Part shown: positions 63,225-64,000 of the stretch, piece after piece
Layout of the letters: every line of letters starts with the position of its first letter
Position numbering within the stretch: the stretch's first letter is position 1
DNA from: Desmodus rotundus
Taxonomy: Eukaryota; Chordata; Mammalia; Chiroptera; Phyllostomidae
Direction: 5' to 3'
Assembly: GCF_022682495.2 (NCBI RefSeq)
Contig: NC_071391.1
Coordinates: 12,933,680 to 12,997,679 of the forward strand
DNA: 64,000 nucleotides
Position numbers and translations under genes: made by a program
The notes under the pieces: generated by a model
Database searches by the model: none
What the model was told of the DNA's origin: nothing
The model's input: only the letters and a program-made list of their open reading frames with translations

Positions 63225-64000
63225 CTGAAGAACACAGAGCCCAATTCAGCAGCCTGGGGGATGGGATGCTCTACCAAATCTTACCACAGTCAACCAATAA
63301 AGTTCAAAATGCTATTTGGGATCAAGTAACTAACTGCAGGACCTTGGAAAATATGGGTGCTGCTTGCTACATTTAGCTGGTTGGCTAAGTGAGGCCTGCA
63401 TTGTTATGAAGACATCTATTCTGAAGAGAAAAATCTCAACAATAAAATTATCACTCACACCTTTTCAAGGTGTGTCAACTAATCAATCACCAAAAGAACA
63501 CATGTAGGTTAGAGAAGGAGCAAAATGTACTTTTCCTTTTTATAAAACAAGGACACCGAGGCATATAAAGTACATTTGCTAAAGAACACAAAGATGCTCG
63601 TTAAGAGGAGAGTTCTGCCCTGGCTGGTGTGGCTCAGTGGATTGAGTGCCAGCCTGTGAACCAAAGGGTCACTGGTTCCATTCCCAGTCAGGGCAGACGC
63701 CTGGGTAGTGGGCTAGGTCCCCATAGGGGGTGTGCGAGAGGCAACCACACACTGATGTTTCTCTCCCTCTCCCTCTCCCTCTCCCTCTCCCTCCCTCCTT
63801 CTCTCTAAAAATAAATAAATAAAATCTTAAAAAAAAAAACAAAACCCAAAACCAAAGAGAGTTCTGCTCCATCTCTGTTCCTCCAGCCGCTACTCTGAAT
63901 CCCCCTGACTGTGTTGCTTTCACTAGTGGCATCACTCATGCGCCCATCAGAGTAAAATGAGGGGAAGAACGAGACATGCAAATCCACATGGAAATGGAGA
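63225..64000 (-). other. MADD: MADD intron 2 (3' part)
   Basis: The right end of the window. It holds a Ves SINE and no exon; the exon with the MADD start codon was looked for and is not present, so it lies beyond 64000. Confidence 0.85.
63617..63856 (+). mobile_element. Ves SINE
   Basis: Full-length copy: GCCCTGGCTGGTGTGGCTCA head, a (CTCCCT)n stretch and a long A tail. The 11-base target duplication GAGAGTTCTGC is perfect (63608-63618, overlapping the element's first bases, and 63857-63867). Antisense to MADD. Confidence 0.94.

Overview
The window is mammalian nuclear DNA, almost certainly from a bat. Four short interspersed elements carry the tRNA-derived head typical of the bat Ves SINE family, next to an ORF2-less LINE-1 derivative and a decayed mariner transposon. 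The genes have short exons, GT-AG introns and long introns full of old MIR, L1 and L2 fragments. Gene content and order match the conserved mammalian block SPI1 - MYBPC3 - MADD (human 11p11.2), here with SPI1 and MYBPC3 on the + strand and MADD on the - strand.

Layout. Bases 1-5451 are the end of a large SPI1 intron; the first two SPI1 exons lie to the left, outside the window. The last three SPI1 exons (5452-7392) encode the end of the acidic region, the PEST-rich linker and the whole ETS DNA-binding domain of PU.1. A 2 kb spacer follows, then a complete MYBPC3 gene (start codon 9821, stop 26250-26252, poly(A) signal 26628) with 34 coding exons and a last non-coding exon. It encodes a predicted 1,272-residue cardiac myosin-binding protein C and includes two 3-bp microexons. 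After about 1 kb of spacer comes the 3' end of MADD, which converges on MYBPC3. The 34 MADD coding exons seen here (28548-63224) correspond to exons 3-36 of the human IG20/MADD gene. They give 1,626 codons plus a stop; only the first 21 or so codons are missing to the right.

The genes do not form a functional unit. PU.1 is a blood-lineage transcription factor, cMyBP-C a heart sarcomere protein, and MADD a Rab3/Rab27 exchange factor and TNFR1 adaptor. What the sequence does show is regulation: a miR-155 8-mer site in the SPI1 3' UTR; a TATA box with a perfect MEF2 site before MYBPC3; a tandem acceptor next to a MYBPC3 phospho-serine; and, in MADD, an alternative donor, three in-frame cassette exons and a frame-shifting exon, all matching the known human splice variants.

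No functional RNA gene, CRISPR array, viral element or bacterial-type feature was recognised. Exon boundaries were set by splice consensus, phase continuity and remembered human protein sequences; every coding exon keeps frame. Repeat boundaries and family names are by eye and approximate. No clear candidate for an undescribed biological system was found; the most unusual items are the microexons, the tandem acceptor, the ORF2-less L1 derivative and a local duplication that interrupts a MIR.
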